Counted from the stretch's first letter, positions 30,599-40,883 are shown. The stretch: DNA of 45,320 nt from an uncultured Clostridium sp. (GCA_947427205.1 CANEHB010000014.1:1-45320), one strand, 5' to 3'. A program made the numbers and translations. Notes: generated by a model from the letters alone, not told the origin.

Positions 30599-31062
30599 AA
30601 ATTTGATTAAATGTATATATTATAAAATAAAAATGGTGCAAATAAAATTGCACCATTTTTATTTTAACGCTTAAATTTGAAATTAATATTTAATACATCA
30701 ATTTCTCTTATTCTAATCAATAATCAAAATAATATAAGATATTTCCAGAACAGAAATTTTGAATAAATTAATTTATATATAAATATGAGATTAATAGTAA
30801 ATTTGAAATACTTTTCTATTAAACAAAAGAGCAAGTAATATAAACTTTCTTTTCTTGAAAGTCTAATTTCTTGCCCCTATTTATTTTCTTATTTTTTAAC
30901 TTGATTTTTAAAAGAACTAAATTTTCTTGATTTATTTTTGATTAGAATGTTACTATTATAAATAAATTTTTTCTAAAAATCAAGTATTTATAGTATTTTC
31001 ATATAAAAAGTCTAATTTTTATATAAAATATAATTCAAAGAAAATTTTATATTTTTCTAATA
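30599..31062. other. spacer with two terminator-like hairpins
   Basis: AAAATGGTGCAA (30630-30641) pairs with TTGCACCATTTT (30648-30659): the dapB terminator. A second structure near 30828-30877 pairs GCAAG with CTTGC around ACTTTC/GAAAGT and, on the minus strand, runs into A-rich sequence. The remaining DNA is AT-rich, with no ORF I can support. Confidence 0.6.
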
Positions 31063-32292
31063 TTATTTTTTTCTTCTAATTATCCAGCCATTTTCTACTT
31101 TTGCTGGTATTTTTAATATAACTTTCTGTTCTGCTTTTCCAGGATTTACAGTATCAATTTCTTCAAAAGTTTCTGCATCCCACAATTTATCAATTTTAAA
31201 TTCTAAGCATTCTATTTTTCCAGGAATAATTAATTCTAAAGAATCTCCTACACTTAGCTTATTTCTTATTTCAATTAGAGTTCTATCGTCAATTTCTTTT
31301 ATAACTTTTCCACCAAATTCATAATCTGCATTATACTGTCTTCCAGAATAATCTTGAAAATCTTTATTGTTTCTATCATTAAAATAAAATGTTGTAAGTC
31401 CTCTTGTTTTAGTCTTTTCTAATTCTCTTAAATATTTATTTCCATCAAAACTACTTGGATCTTTCATATAATCATCTATTGCATTTCTATAGGCATTTAC
31501 TACTGTTGCAACATAATACTCTGTTTTTAATCTTCCTTCTATTTTTAAACTATTGATTCCCATATCAATAATTTCTGGAATTTCTTTTATTAAACATAAG
31601 TCTTTAGAAGAAAATATATATGTACCTTTTTCATCAGTTTCAACTGGCATCAAATTTCCTGGATTATTTGTTTCTTCAACATATACATTAAAAGCCCATC
31701 TACAGCTTTGAGCACAATCTCCTAAATTTCCACTTCTTCCAGCTAAAAATTCACTTAAAAAACATCTTCCAGAATAACCAAAGCATAAAGCTCCATGTGC
31801 AAACATCTCAATATCTAAATCATCTGGCTTATTTTTCATTATTTCTTTTATCTGCTCTTTATTTAATTCTCTACCTAAAATAATTCTTTTTGCGCCATTT
31901 CTATGCCAAAATTTGCAAGTATGATAACTTACAGTATTTGCTTGTGTACTTATATGTATTTCTGTATCAGGTGCATATTCTCTAACTACATCTACTACTC
32001 CACCATCTGAAATAATAATAGCATCTACTTTCAATCTATTTAATTCTACTGCTTGTTTTTTTATCTCTTCATATGTATCATCCCATGCATAAATATTAAT
32101 AGCCACATGAACTCTTTTTCCTATACTATGTGCATATTCAATAGTTTTAGCTAAATCATCATCCCCTACTTCTGATCTTGAACGTAATGATAATTTTGGA
32201 GTTCCACAATATACTGCATCTGCTCCATACATAAAGGCTATCTTAGCTTTTTCAAAAGAACCTGCTGGAGCTAATAATTCAATTTTTTTCAT
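31063..32292 (-). CDS. peptidase U32 family protein (YhbU/RlhA-like)
   Basis: A 409-residue protein from the ATG at 32292 (GAGGATTTTAAT upstream). It begins KKIELLAPAGSFEKAKIAF and has GADAVYCG, as all U32 members do. EMFAHGALCFGYSGRCFLSE near 165-185 is the U32 signature. DCAQSCRW near 199-206 adds cysteines that, with those of the signature, could bind an Fe-S cluster. U32 proteins include collagenase-like peptidases and enzymes for RNA or cofactor hydroxylation (RlhA, UbiU/V). By layout a tRNA/rRNA hydroxylation role is at least as likely as proteolysis. Confidence 0.88.
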   Translation of the reverse strand: MKKIELLAPAGSFEKAKIAFMYGADAVYCGTPKLSLRSRSEVGDDDLAKTIEYAHSIGKRVHVAINIYAWDDTYEEIKKQAVELNRLKVDAIIISDGGVVDVVREYAPDTEIHISTQANTVSYHTCKFWHRNGAKRIILGRELNKEQIKEIMKNKPDDLDIEMFAHGALCFGYSGRCFLSEFLAGRSGNLGDCAQSCRWAFNVYVEETNNPGNLMPVETDEKGTYIFSSKDLCLIKEIPEIIDMGINSLKIEGRLKTEYYVATVVNAYRNAIDDYMKDPSSFDGNKYLRELEKTKTRGLTTFYFNDRNNKDFQDYSGRQYNADYEFGGKVIKEIDDRTLIEIRNKLSVGDSLELIIPGKIECLEFKIDKLWDAETFEEIDTVNPGKAEQKVILKIPAKVENGWIIRRKK

Positions 32293-32569
32293 ATTAAAAT
32301 CCTCACTTTGTGTGATAATTATTATCAATTTAATAATTATTTTATCAAATAACTAGCCAAAAGTCAAAAATATAATCTTGTCTAAAATCGAAAATGAACG
32401 AGAAAATCAAATACACTAATTAAATAAATATTTTAGCTTATTAATCATTTTATCTCTTATTGGCTTTCTAAATATTGTTTTTTTCTCCTAATTATGGTAT
32501 AATTAATTAGTTTAATTAATTATGAAAATAATAAAATAAATATTTATAAAATATTATATAGGAGTTTTT

Positions 32570-34234
32570 ATGCAAGATAAAAAAGCTTTTTGGGAAGTAA
32601 ATGAAATTGATTTAAATTTAAGACATTATTCTGGACATCCCATTGATGTAATTAAAAAAATAAAATATAACATAGAAGAATTTTTAAGTGATTCTAAAAT
32701 AGATGATAAAACAAGATCAATATACTCAGCAATATATAATTCTTTAGATTATTACTTAAATGTTTCAACTATGCCTTCTCCTGGAGATTTCTCAAATGAA
32801 GAAACCTTCTTATCTTATTCTATAAAAAACTTTAATAATGATTATAAATATTTATCTAATAAATATGATTCTAAAGATCCTACTGACCCACCTGTTATTT
32901 CTTTAAATTGCAGAATAAAATCACCTTTAAGTTTTATGGAAAAAGTTAAAGAAAAAATTTCGACATATTTAGAAAAAGGTAGAGATTTAAAATACTTCAA
33001 TGAAAGTTTAAGAGATTTAATTGGTCTTAGAATAGTAATTGATCCACCACAAGAAATCAAAGCTCAAGGATTAGAAGCAGAAAGTAACTTTTTATATCAA
33101 GTTTATTATGACTTAATGAACTATCATGGAATAAACAATCAAAATCAAACTAATCTACAAGTAAATCAATATAGATTTATTCCTGTAAACACACGTTATG
33201 ATCCTAAAAAGTTATCTAATATAAAAGCTAGACCTCTTGCTTCAGGATTTTCAGAAAGTATTACATCTGGTCATTCCGTTATTTATATTCCACAAAGTAG
33301 ACCTGATATAATAGATTCATCACATATTGATACTGTACTTAAAGACTTTAATAAATGGCCTAAATTTTCTGGTTATCAAAGTTTACATACTTGTGCAGTT
33401 CCATACTATTCTGATTATGTAGAAAGATTAAGCTTACCACCTTATATTATTCCACCTGCTTCTTACGATTATGCTATAGAATATCAATTTAGAACACAAA
33501 AACAAGATGATCATGCAGAACGTGGTGCTGCTTCACATAAGTTTTCTTATAAACCAACTGAATCCTTATATCATAGACTTGCTGTACCTTTTTTTATTAC
33601 TTTCGATGATCCAAAATATCAGTCTAGTGCATTTACTGAATCTGCAAAAACTTTAAAGCTAAGAACTTTTGGTGAATCATATGAAAAATTTTATGGTCAT
33701 CCTTTTGAAGAAAGATTTAATATATCTTTCAAAGATTTTAGAAACAGATTTAGTCTTGACGATAGAAATGCTATTTTAGCTGATAAAAAACATGTACGTT
33801 ATGATAAAGAAAATGATAGATATTACTTAGAAGATGCTGTAGTACCTATATTTCTTACTATTGATGAAGTAGGTAATTTAAGCAATATTTTAAATTGTAA
33901 AGAACCTACTGAAGAAATAGCTAAACTTTTTGATAGCTGTGGTGTAACAGATTCAATAATTGCAACAGCTAGTAATAGTTCTGACAATACAAACACTGCA
34001 GTCTCATCTAATCCTTCAATAAAAGTTTATCCTGTTGCTGGGGCTCATAATGAATTAGAAGTTAATAAAACAGGTATTATTAAAGATATAACATATATTT
34101 CTGCAGATACTGGAGCTCATTATGAATTAGAAGCTGATAAACCTGGTAATATTAAAGATAACGCATATGCTAAAGCATCTCAGTCCAACAGATTATCTAA
34201 AACTAGAAAAGATGATAGTAATGATGCAAGATAA
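32570..34234 (+). CDS. large RelA/SpoT-domain protein (putative alarmone synthetase)
   Basis: A 554-residue protein. Residues about 115-325 carry RelA/SpoT synthetase features: FMEKVKEKISTYLEKGRD, SLRDLIGLRIV near 143-153, FSGYQSLH near 266-273 and EYQFRTQKQDDHAERGAASHKFSYK near 304-328 (the ExQxRT glutamate and the following histidine). No HD hydrolase domain precedes it. An insertion separates the first two blocks, and a 230-residue C-terminal extension ends in two degenerate copies of GAHxELExxKxGxIKD (about 488-532). It probably makes (p)ppGpp or a related nucleotide. AGGAG precedes the ATG. Monocistronic. Confidence 0.72.
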   Translation: MQDKKAFWEVNEIDLNLRHYSGHPIDVIKKIKYNIEEFLSDSKIDDKTRSIYSAIYNSLDYYLNVSTMPSPGDFSNEETFLSYSIKNFNNDYKYLSNKYDSKDPTDPPVISLNCRIKSPLSFMEKVKEKISTYLEKGRDLKYFNESLRDLIGLRIVIDPPQEIKAQGLEAESNFLYQVYYDLMNYHGINNQNQTNLQVNQYRFIPVNTRYDPKKLSNIKARPLASGFSESITSGHSVIYIPQSRPDIIDSSHIDTVLKDFNKWPKFSGYQSLHTCAVPYYSDYVERLSLPPYIIPPASYDYAIEYQFRTQKQDDHAERGAASHKFSYKPTESLYHRLAVPFFITFDDPKYQSSAFTESAKTLKLRTFGESYEKFYGHPFEERFNISFKDFRNRFSLDDRNAILADKKHVRYDKENDRYYLEDAVVPIFLTIDEVGNLSNILNCKEPTEEIAKLFDSCGVTDSIIATASNSSDNTNTAVSSNPSIKVYPVAGAHNELEVNKTGIIKDITYISADTGAHYELEADKPGNIKDNAYAKASQSNRLSKTRKDDSNDAR

Positions 34235-34319
34235 CTGTAAAAAAAACGAGTCTAAGACTTTTCTATCAAATGCAAATTTTAAGAAAATCTAAGGCTCGCC
34301 ATAATTATATAGTATATAA

Positions 34320-34343
34320 AAATCTCATACTACGAGATTTTTT
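34320..34343 (+). terminator. terminator downstream of the RelA/SpoT-domain gene
   Basis: AAATCTC (34320-34326) pairs with GAGATTT (34334-34340), then a T run. A second, perfect 13-bp hairpin AAAGCTTTTCTTA / TAAGAAAAGCTTT (34383-34416) follows and can also serve the convergent membrane-protein gene. Confidence 0.75.
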
Positions 34344-34478
34344 CATACTATTGAACAAACATATTCTTCAGTAAATTTGTACAAAGCTTTTCTTACATAA
34401 ATATAAGAAAAGCTTTTAATTTAATTATTTATGACATTCTTTTAAATCTATTGTATAAATATGTTCATTCTTTCAAAA

Positions 34479-34820
34479 TTAATAATTATTAGCTATTTCT
34501 TTTTTTAAGTAGTCTTTTCCTTCATCTTTATTAAGTACTTTCATATTTATATTTTCTTTTTCTAATTCTTTTAATATGCATAATGTTTCATCTTCTGAAT
34601 CTAAATCAATCACTACTAAATTATTATAAAAGTTCCTTCCTAAAGATACTTCTCTTATATAATTTTCTATACCATTTTCTGCATTTTTTACAGTCATAAT
34701 TAATTTTACATTTTCTTCAATTTTTCTATATGTATTGTTTCTAGTTACTTCTTGAATCATTACTAAAATCCCATATACTGCAAAACACCAAATAATACCA
34801 TAAATAAAAGCTTCTAACAT
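34479..34820 (-). CDS. small membrane protein with glycosyltransferase-like fragment
   Basis: A 113-residue protein with one N-terminal membrane segment (FIYGIIWCFAVYGILVMIQEV, residues 5-25). The cytosolic part has the beta-alpha-beta pattern of a GT-A Rossmann start: VKLIMTVKNAENGIENYIREV, then NLVVIDLDSEDETLCILKEL near residues 68-87. It stops before any DxD catalytic site, so transferase activity is unlikely. It looks like a membrane-tethered remnant or regulatory version of a family 2 glycosyltransferase. GAAAGGAG precedes the ATG. Confidence 0.6.
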   Translation of the reverse strand: MLEAFIYGIIWCFAVYGILVMIQEVTRNNTYRKIEENVKLIMTVKNAENGIENYIREVSLGRNFYNNLVVIDLDSEDETLCILKELEKENINMKVLNKDEGKDYLKKEIANNY

Positions 34821-35257
34821 AATATATCTCCTTTCTTTTTTTGTCTTGCTATATTTTATGTATATTTTAGTAATTATGTGAAGTAATTAGAATTTATTTA
34901 TGTAAAATTCAGATTATTTTCTGTGCAAATTTTTTATCTTTCAAGTCAAACTTACTTTCTTAGAAAAAACAAAAGAGTCATTTTTAAAATTACTCAGTAG
35001 TTTAATTATATTTAAGTAGCTCATCTTTGTTCGATGTGCATAACTTATCTGTAGTTCACTAAATTTCGTACAGCTAAGAAATGTACAAAATTTGGCGAAA
35101 CCTTTATATTATAATTCCCTATAATATAAAAAAAGAAGCCTTTTAATATATTTTTAATATATTTGGGCTTGCTTTTTCTTTATTAATTTTAAAATTGCAT
35201 CTATCTAAAATTAACATTCTATGCATTTTTGAGTGTGCTATTTTTATAGCACTAATT
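34821..35257. repeat. spacer with R1 repeat copy b and the rplQ terminator
   Basis: 35012-35127 is a second copy of the repeat at 1975-2160, sharing GCATAACTTATCTGTAG (35038-35054) and TAAGAAATGTACAAAATTTG (35075-35094). It contains the palindromes GTACA/TGTAC and ATATTATA/TATAATAT. At 35136-35170, on the minus strand, AAGCCCAAATATATT pairs with AATATATTAAAAGGCTT and is followed by C and T7: the terminator of the ribosomal operon. Confidence 0.75.
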
Positions 35258-35767
35258 TTATACTAACATTAAAATTGCTTGTTTACCATTGTCACCACGT
35301 CTTGGTTCCATTTTTAATATTTTAGTATATCCACCAACTCTTCCTTCATATTTTGGAGCTAATTCGTTAAATAATTTATCTAATAAGTCAACACCTTCAA
35401 CTTTGTTAACTTTTTTCATTATTTTTCTTCTAGCGTTTAATCTTGTTGGCATATCTTTTTGTCTTTTTTCCATTTTTTCTTCTTTAACAACTTTTAAGTA
35501 TTCTTTTCCATTTTTGCTTGTTACTTTTTCTGTAACTTTTTTACCGTTGTTATCTAATTTTGCTTTAACAACTTTTACTTCTACTTCTTCAAAGTTTTTA
35601 TGTTCTTTAACAGCTAATGCTATAATACTATCAGCTAAAGATTTTACTTCTTTTGCCCTAGCTTCTGTTGTAACTATTTTACCATTTAATAATAAATCAG
35701 TTGTTTGACATCTTAGCATTGCTAATCTTTGATCAGTTGGTTTTCCAAGTTTTCTTGTACCTGCCAC
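35258..35767 (-). CDS. rplQ: 50S ribosomal protein L17
   Basis: A 169-residue L17 starting at GTG 35767 (MAGTRKLGKPTDQRLAMLR), with AGGTGG 8 nt upstream; an earlier in-frame GTG lies inside that site. Residues 1-65 and about 105-169 are the normal L17 domain. Between them lies a 40-50-residue lysine/valine-rich insertion (VKVVKAKLDNNGKKVTEKVT...), making the protein longer than the 110-130 residues usual for the family. It is the last gene of the alpha-operon. Confidence 0.95.
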   Translation of the reverse strand: MAGTRKLGKPTDQRLAMLRCQTTDLLLNGKIVTTEARAKEVKSLADSIIALAVKEHKNFEEVEVKVVKAKLDNNGKKVTEKVTSKNGKEYLKVVKEEKMEKRQKDMPTRLNARRKIMKKVNKVEGVDLLDKLFNELAPKYEGRVGGYTKILKMEPRRGDNGKQAILMLV

Positions 35768-35792
35768 TTTGTTTTCCACCTTTCTTAAATAA

Positions 35793-36740
35793 TTATTCTT
35801 CTTCTGATGTGAAGTTTAAACCTAAAGCAATTAATTTATTTGTAACTTCGTCTAATGATTTTTTACCAAGATTTCTAACTTTCATCATATCTTCTTGTGA
35901 TTTATTTGCTAAATCTTCTACTGTTGCAATTCCTGCTCTTTTCAAACAGTTATATGATCTTACAGAAAGTTCTAATTCCTCTATAGGCATTTCTAAAACT
36001 TTCTCTTTCTTTGATTCTTCTTTTTCAACCATAACTTGAGTATTTCTAGCTGTTTCTGATAAGTCTATAAATAGTTCTAAATGACCAGTCATAACTTTTG
36101 CAGCTAAACTTAATGCTTCAAATGGTTTTAAACTACCATCTGTCCAAACTTCAATTGTTAATTTATCATAATCTACCATTTGACCAACCCTAGTATTTTC
36201 AACAGAATAGTTTACTTTTTTTACTGGAGTAAATATAGAATCTATTGGTAATACATCTATTGGATTATTATCTTTTTTATTTTTCTCAGCAACATTATAT
36301 CCTCTACCTCTGTTTACAGTCATCTCCATGTGTAAATCTGCATTTGCTGATGTTGTTGCTATATGTAGTTCTGGATTTAATATTTCAACTGTTCCATCTG
36401 TTACAATATCTGCAGCTTTAATTTCTCCAGCACCTTTAAAATCAATTCTTATAATTTTTTCGTCATTATCAAAAACTTTAAGTCTTACATTCTTTAAATT
36501 AACAATTAACTCAGGAACGTCTTCTACAACACCTTGTACTGTAGAAAACTCATGTACTACGCCGTTTATCTTAACACTTGTTATAGCAGCTCCTGGTAAT
36601 GATGATAATAAAATTCTTCTTAAAGAATTTCCTATAGTCATCCCATATCCACGCTCTAATGGTTCACATATGAATTTTGCATAATTCCTCTTATCGTCTG
36701 TCTCTACACATTCAATATTTGGTTTTTCAAATTCAATCAT
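35793..36740 (-). CDS. rpoA: RNA polymerase alpha subunit
   Basis: A 315-residue alpha subunit. The N-terminal domain (residues 1-230) contains [20 protein letters not shown] near 32-51 for dimerisation and beta/beta' assembly. The C-terminal domain (about 245-310) has [16 protein letters not shown] and [10 protein letters not shown], which bind UP-element DNA and activators. Normal length and place between rpsD and rplQ. AGGAGGT precedes the ATG. Confidence 0.97.
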   Translation of the reverse strand: MIEFEKPNIECVETDDKRNYAKFICEPLERGYGMTIGNSLRRILLSSLPGAAITSVKINGVVHEFSTVQGVVEDVPELIVNLKNVRLKVFDNDEKIIRIDFKGAGEIKAADIVTDGTVEILNPELHIATTSANADLHMEMTVNRGRGYNVAEKNKKDNNPIDVLPIDSIFTPVKKVNYSVENTRVGQMVDYDKLTIEVWTDGSLKPFEALSLAAKVMTGHLELFIDLSETARNTQVMVEKEESKKEKVLEMPIEELELSVRSYNCLKRAGIATVEDLANKSQEDMMKVRNLGKKSLDEVTNKLIALGLNFTSEEE

Positions 36741-36862
36741 TCTTACCTCCTAAAATGGTTACATCATAACCTATAAAATTTAATATATCTCATGTACGTA
36801 TCCTAAGTATTCAAACTATTATTTAATTTAATCAAATAATAATCTAATCATTAATTAAGCTA

Positions 36863-37489
36863 TTATTTAGAATATAACTCAATGATCATATGTTCTTCAA
36901 CTGGTAAGTCGATTTCTTCTCTAGTTACTGTTCTAAGAACTTTTGCACTTAAGTTTTTGCTATCTAATTCTAACCATTCTGGTACAGGTCTTGCAGCTCC
37001 AGCTTCAATATTAGCTTTTATAACGGTGTTATCTCTTCTATTTTCTCTAACTGAAATAACATCTCCTGGTTTTACTAAATAAGAAGCGATGTCTGTTTTT
37101 ACACCATTAACTTCTATACTACCATGTGTAACTATTTGTCTAGCTTGTGGTCTTGAAACACCAAAACCTAATCTATAAACAACATTATCTAATCTGCTTT
37201 CTAATATTTGTAAAAGGTTTGTACCTGTAATACCTTTTTTATTAGAAGCCATTTCAAAATATTTTCTGAATTGTTTTTCACCTACTCCGTAGAATGATCT
37301 TGTTTTTTGTTTTTCTCTTAATTGTGTACCGTATTCAGAAAGTTTTGTTCTTTTTTGTCCGTGTTGTCCTGGAGCATAATTTCTTCTTGTTACACTACAT
37401 TTATCAGAATAACATCTTGACCCTTTTAAGAACAATTTTTGTCCTTCTCTACGGCATATACGACATTGTTCGTCTTTATATCTTGCCAT
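36863..37489 (-). CDS. rpsD: 30S ribosomal protein S4
   Basis: A 208-residue S4. The N-terminal zinc-type cysteine knot is [18 protein letters not shown] (residues 9-26) plus C31. The S4 RNA-binding domain follows ([29 protein letters not shown]). It nucleates 30S assembly and in many bacteria represses the alpha operon. It lies in the usual rpsK-rpsD-rpoA order. Confidence 0.97.
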   Translation of the reverse strand: MARYKDEQCRICRREGQKLFLKGSRCYSDKCSVTRRNYAPGQHGQKRTKLSEYGTQLREKQKTRSFYGVGEKQFRKYFEMASNKKGITGTNLLQILESRLDNVVYRLGFGVSRPQARQIVTHGSIEVNGVKTDIASYLVKPGDVISVRENRRDNTVIKANIEAGAARPVPEWLELDSKNLSAKVLRTVTREEIDLPVEEHMIIELYSK

Positions 37490-37566
37490 TTGTTATAATA
37501 CACCTCTTTCTAAAAAATTCTTTATAATCTTATTTCTACATATTAATAGAAACTTTTAATTTCACA

Positions 37567-37968
37567 TTATACTCTTCTTCTTTTTGGTGGTCTGCAACCA
37601 TTGTGTGGGATTGGAGTAACATCTTTAATCATCGTTATATCTAATCCAGCTGTTTGTAATGATCTGATTGCAGCTTCACGTCCAGCACCTGGTCCTTTAA
37701 CATATACATCAACTGTTTTTAAACCATGTTCCATTGCTGCTTTAGCTGCTGTTTCTGCTGCTTGACCAGCTGCAAATGGTGTGCTTTTTCTTGAACCTTT
37801 AAATCCAAGTTCTCCAGCACTTGCCCATGAAATAACATTACCTTGAGTATCTGTTATTGAAACAATTGTATTATTAAAACTAGAATGAATATGAGCTGAA
37901 CCTTTATCTATATTTTTTCTTTCTCTTCTTCTGATACCTGTTTTCTTTACGTTACTAGCTTTTGCCAT
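37567..37968 (-). CDS. rpsK: 30S ribosomal protein S11
   Basis: A 133-residue S11. [18 protein letters not shown] near residues 23-40, then [14 protein letters not shown] and the basic end [10 protein letters not shown] are fully typical. It sits on the 30S platform. AGAGGAGG precedes the ATG; 32 nt after rpsM. Confidence 0.97.
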   Translation of the reverse strand: MAKASNVKKTGIRRRERKNIDKGSAHIHSSFNNTIVSITDTQGNVISWASAGELGFKGSRKSTPFAAGQAAETAAKAAMEHGLKTVDVYVKGPGAGREAAIRSLQTAGLDITMIKDVTPIPHNGCRPPKRRRV

Positions 37969-37999
37969 TTGGTATTTACCTCCTCTAATTTTTCTTTAT

Positions 38000-38368
38000 T
38001 TAAGCTTTTTTACTTTTGCTAACTAATTTTCTTGGACCTTTTCTTGTACGAGCATTAGTTTTTGTTCTTTGTCCTCTTACAGGTAGTCCTCTTCTATGTC
38101 TGATTCCTCTGTAACATCCTATTTCTGTAAGTCTTTTAATATTTAAAGCTACTTCTCTTCTTAAGTCACCTTCAACTTTGAATCCTTCCATAGCTTTTCT
38201 TATATTTGATACTTCATCATCTGTTAAATCTTTTACTCTAGTATCTGGATTAACTCCAGCTTCTTTAAGAATTTTTTGAGAACTAGGTAATCCTATACCA
38301 TATACATATGTTAATCCTATTTCTACTCTTTTTTCTCTAGGTAAATCAACTCCTGCTATACGAGCCAT
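38000..38368 (-). CDS. rpsM: 30S ribosomal protein S13
   Basis: A 122-residue S13 from [19 protein letters not shown], with GGAGGTG 9 nt upstream; an in-frame start six codons earlier overlaps that site. The helix-hairpin-helix YVYGIG and the basic C terminus ([16 protein letters not shown]) are present. It contacts the 50S subunit at the 30S head. Confidence 0.97.
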   Translation of the reverse strand: MARIAGVDLPREKRVEIGLTYVYGIGLPSSQKILKEAGVNPDTRVKDLTDDEVSNIRKAMEGFKVEGDLRREVALNIKRLTEIGCYRGIRHRRGLPVRGQRTKTNARTRKGPRKLVSKSKKA

Positions 38369-38386
38369 AAATTTTTGCACCTCCAT

Positions 38387-38569
38387 AAATTTTTATCTTT
38401 ACTTTGCTTCTTGTCATAAAATAATCAAATCCTGAAATGTATTTTATTTATATACAATTATAAATAAAATAGTAATCTAATTATTTTTAACATATATATA
38501 AACACAAATATGAATATCAGTTTTTTCTGACAGCCGCTACATACTTGTGTTAATATCAAATTTTACTAA
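38387..38569. repeat. rpmJ-rpsM spacer with a 12-bp palindrome
   Basis: ATTTTATTTATA pairs with TATAAATAAAAT (about 38443-38472) across a short loop. The spacer, over 180 nt, is long for this part of the alpha operon. No ORF is seen. Confidence 0.55.
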
Positions 38570-38683
38570 TTAACCTTGTCTTTGTTTATGCTTTGGGTTT
38601 TCGCAAATTACTCTAACAACACCTTTTCTTTTGATTATTTTGCATTTTTCACATATTTTCTTTACTGATGGTCTTACTTTCAT
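38570..38683 (-). CDS. rpmJ: 50S ribosomal protein L36
   Basis: A 37-residue protein, [14 protein letters not shown] followed by [13 protein letters not shown] and a KHKQRQG end. The zinc ribbon C11-x2-C14-x12-C27-x4-H32 is complete, so this is the zinc-binding form. AGGAGGG precedes the ATG. Position between infA and rpsM is standard. Confidence 0.96.
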   Translation of the reverse strand: MKVRPSVKKICEKCKIIKRKGVVRVICENPKHKQRQG

Positions 38684-38797
38684 TTTCTTCCCTCCTAAAA
38701 ATTTATTTATCGAGATAAGTGACCTTCTTCCATTTTATTGCTATGTACACACCCAATTTTTAAATTGTATTTAAGAATGTCCCTTATTTTTTTCTTA

Positions 38798-39016
38798 TTA
38801 TTTTGCTCTCCAAGTAATTCTTCCTTTTGATAAATCATATGGTGATAATTCCAATTTCACTTTGTCACCTGGTAGAATTTTTATATAGTTCATTCTAAGT
38901 TTTCCTGAAATATGGGCTAATACTTGATGTCCATTTTCAAGTTCAACTTTAAAATTAGTATTTGGTAATGTTTCTATAACAGTACCTTCTACTTCAATTA
39001 CATCATCCTTAGACAA
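38798..39016 (-). CDS. infA: translation initiation factor IF-1
   Basis: A 72-residue OB-fold protein. [19 protein letters not shown] and [17 protein letters not shown] match IF-1 throughout. The start is TTG (39016) with AGGGGG upstream, an unusual start for this gene. It binds the 30S A site at initiation. Order map-infA-rpmJ as in many Bacillota. Confidence 0.96.
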   Translation of the reverse strand: MSKDDVIEVEGTVIETLPNTNFKVELENGHQVLAHISGKLRMNYIKILPGDKVKLELSPYDLSKGRITWRAK

Positions 39017-39117
39017 AATTAATCCCCCTTATATTAACGCAAATAAGCCCTCAACAGGCGTATTTTTGCATATTTCATTGCTTCTTGAGCAATAATCTAT
39101 AATATTATATAGTATTT

Positions 39118-39888
39118 TTATAGTATTGTCAATATTTTTGGCTCATTTTCTGTAATTAAAATTGTGTTTTCATAATGTGCTGCTAGACTACCATCTTGTG
39201 TAGCTATAGTCCATCCATCTTCTAATTCCCAAATATCTGGTTTTCCTGCTATTACCATGGGTTCTACAGCAATTGTCATACCTACTTCAAGTCTAGGACC
39301 TCTGCCTGGTTTTCCGTAATTTGGTATTCCTGGTTCTTCATGCATTTCTTTTCCAATTCCATGTCCTTGAAATTCCTTTACAACAGAAAAACCAAATTGT
39401 TTTACATAGCTTTCAACGGCATTTGAAATATCTCCAACTCTATTTCCAGCAGTTGCAAATTTCATTGCTTCAAAAAAAGATTGCTTTGTAACTTCTACAA
39501 GTTCTCTTGCTTCATTACTTACATTTCCTACTAAAAATGTTCTAGCAGCATCTCCATTATATCCATTTTTTAAAACAACTAAATCAACACTTACTACATC
39601 ACCATCTTTAATTATTATATCTTTAGATGGTATTCCATGTATAACCTCATCATTTATTGATATACATAGTGTTCCTGGAAAATCTGGTACTCCTCTAACA
39701 CCACTTGGATATCCCTTTTGTGCTGGTATTCCACCATGTTCTTTTATGAATTTTTCAGCCAAATTATCAAGCTCTAATGTAGTCATTCCAGGCTTTATAA
39801 TCTTTTCTATATAATCATAAGTTTGAGCTGTAATTTTGCAAGCTTCTTTCATTAGCTCAATCTCTCTTTTGGATTTTATACTAATCAT
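39118..39888 (-). CDS. map: methionine aminopeptidase, type I
   Basis: A 256-residue enzyme from MISIKSKREIELMKEACKIT (GAGGAGATAGAA upstream). It removes the initiator methionine. Metal ligands are visible in order: DVVSVDLVV (D), GDAARTF (D), GHGIGKEMHEEP (H), VEPMV (E) and DGSLAAHYENT (E). Another open in-frame start at 39933 has no binding site. In the secretory/ribosomal cluster between adk and infA. Confidence 0.96.
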   Translation of the reverse strand: MISIKSKREIELMKEACKITAQTYDYIEKIIKPGMTTLELDNLAEKFIKEHGGIPAQKGYPSGVRGVPDFPGTLCISINDEVIHGIPSKDIIIKDGDVVSVDLVVLKNGYNGDAARTFLVGNVSNEARELVEVTKQSFFEAMKFATAGNRVGDISNAVESYVKQFGFSVVKEFQGHGIGKEMHEEPGIPNYGKPGRGPRLEVGMTIAVEPMVIAGKPDIWELEDGWTIATQDGSLAAHYENTILITENEPKILTIL

Positions 39889-39964
39889 TTCTATCTCCTC
39901 TTCTTCTATCCACATCAAGCAATCATATAACAAATTATAAATTATTAACTATATGTTTTATAAA

Positions 39965-40633
39965 TTATTTATTTTTTATATATTCAGTAATATCTTTTGC
40001 AACATCTGTTCCCATTCTATTTATTGATAAACTGATTGTTTCTGTTTTTAATACTCCTTTATTTTGATAGTATTCTACTAATGGGCTTGTTTTTTCTTCA
40101 TATATTTCTAATCTTTTATTTATCGCTTCAGGATCTGAATCATCAGCTCTTTGTTTTAAAACTGAACCACATTTATCACATATACCTTCTACTCTTGGTG
40201 GATTTAATTTAATATTGTATGTTGTTTTACAATCTTGATTTGTACATACTCTTCTTGTTAACATTCTATCAATTATTTCTTCTCTAGGTGTTACTAAATT
40301 TACTACTAAATCTACTTTTTTACCATTTTGAGCCAACATTTCATCTAATTTTTCAGCTTGTTCTATTGTTCTTGGAAATCCATCTAATATTGCTCCATTT
40401 TTTGCATCTTCATAATTTAATCTATTCTCTAACATTGGAACTGTTATATCATCTGGTACTAGTTCTCCTTTTGATATATATTTATTTGCTTCTATTCCTA
40501 ATGGTGTTTTTTCACTAATATTCTTTCTAAAAATATCACCTGTTGATATTTGTGGTATTTCTATGCTTTCACTTAATAGTCCTGCAACAGTACCTTTTCC
40601 TGTTCCTTGAGCTCCTAACATAATTATTACCAT
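39965..40633 (-). CDS. adk: adenylate kinase
   Basis: A 222-residue kinase interconverting ATP+AMP and 2 ADP. The P loop is GAQGTGKGT (residues 7-15), slightly different from the usual GAPGAGKGT. DGFPRTIEQAE near 85 is the AMP-site segment. The LID has CTNQDC and CDKC (about 129-155), four cysteines that bind structural zinc. AAGGAGG precedes the ATG. Confidence 0.97.
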   Translation of the reverse strand: MVIIMLGAQGTGKGTVAGLLSESIEIPQISTGDIFRKNISEKTPLGIEANKYISKGELVPDDITVPMLENRLNYEDAKNGAILDGFPRTIEQAEKLDEMLAQNGKKVDLVVNLVTPREEIIDRMLTRRVCTNQDCKTTYNIKLNPPRVEGICDKCGSVLKQRADDSDPEAINKRLEIYEEKTSPLVEYYQNKGVLKTETISLSINRMGTDVAKDITEYIKNK

Positions 40634-40883
40634 AAAGATTCCTCCTTCAAATTACTTATATATTTATGCTAATTAAATAATAATTACTTTTAATAATAAA
40701 ATTAATTATATACTTAATTTTATTATTATACTAAAAATTATAAATAGATTATAAATCACTACTACTTAATTATAATATTATATAAATTGCTATTCCTATT
40801 ATAGAATATTAAATAATTACTATTTAATTAACATAAATAAAAATCATATATGGGTGGCTACAATAGCCACCCTATATAATTAT
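40634..40883. terminator. spacer with strong terminator between secY and adk
   Basis: GGGTGGCTA (40852-40860) pairs with TAGCCACCC (40864-40872); on the minus strand it follows the secY stop and is trailed by ATATATGATTTTT. The remaining about 200 nt is almost pure A/T. The spc transcript probably stops or attenuates here, and adk onward starts anew. Confidence 0.8.

Noticed and set aside
35289..36684. Plus-strand open frames over rplQ and rpoA
   Set aside because: They are low-complexity antisense shadows of well-identified ribosomal and polymerase genes.
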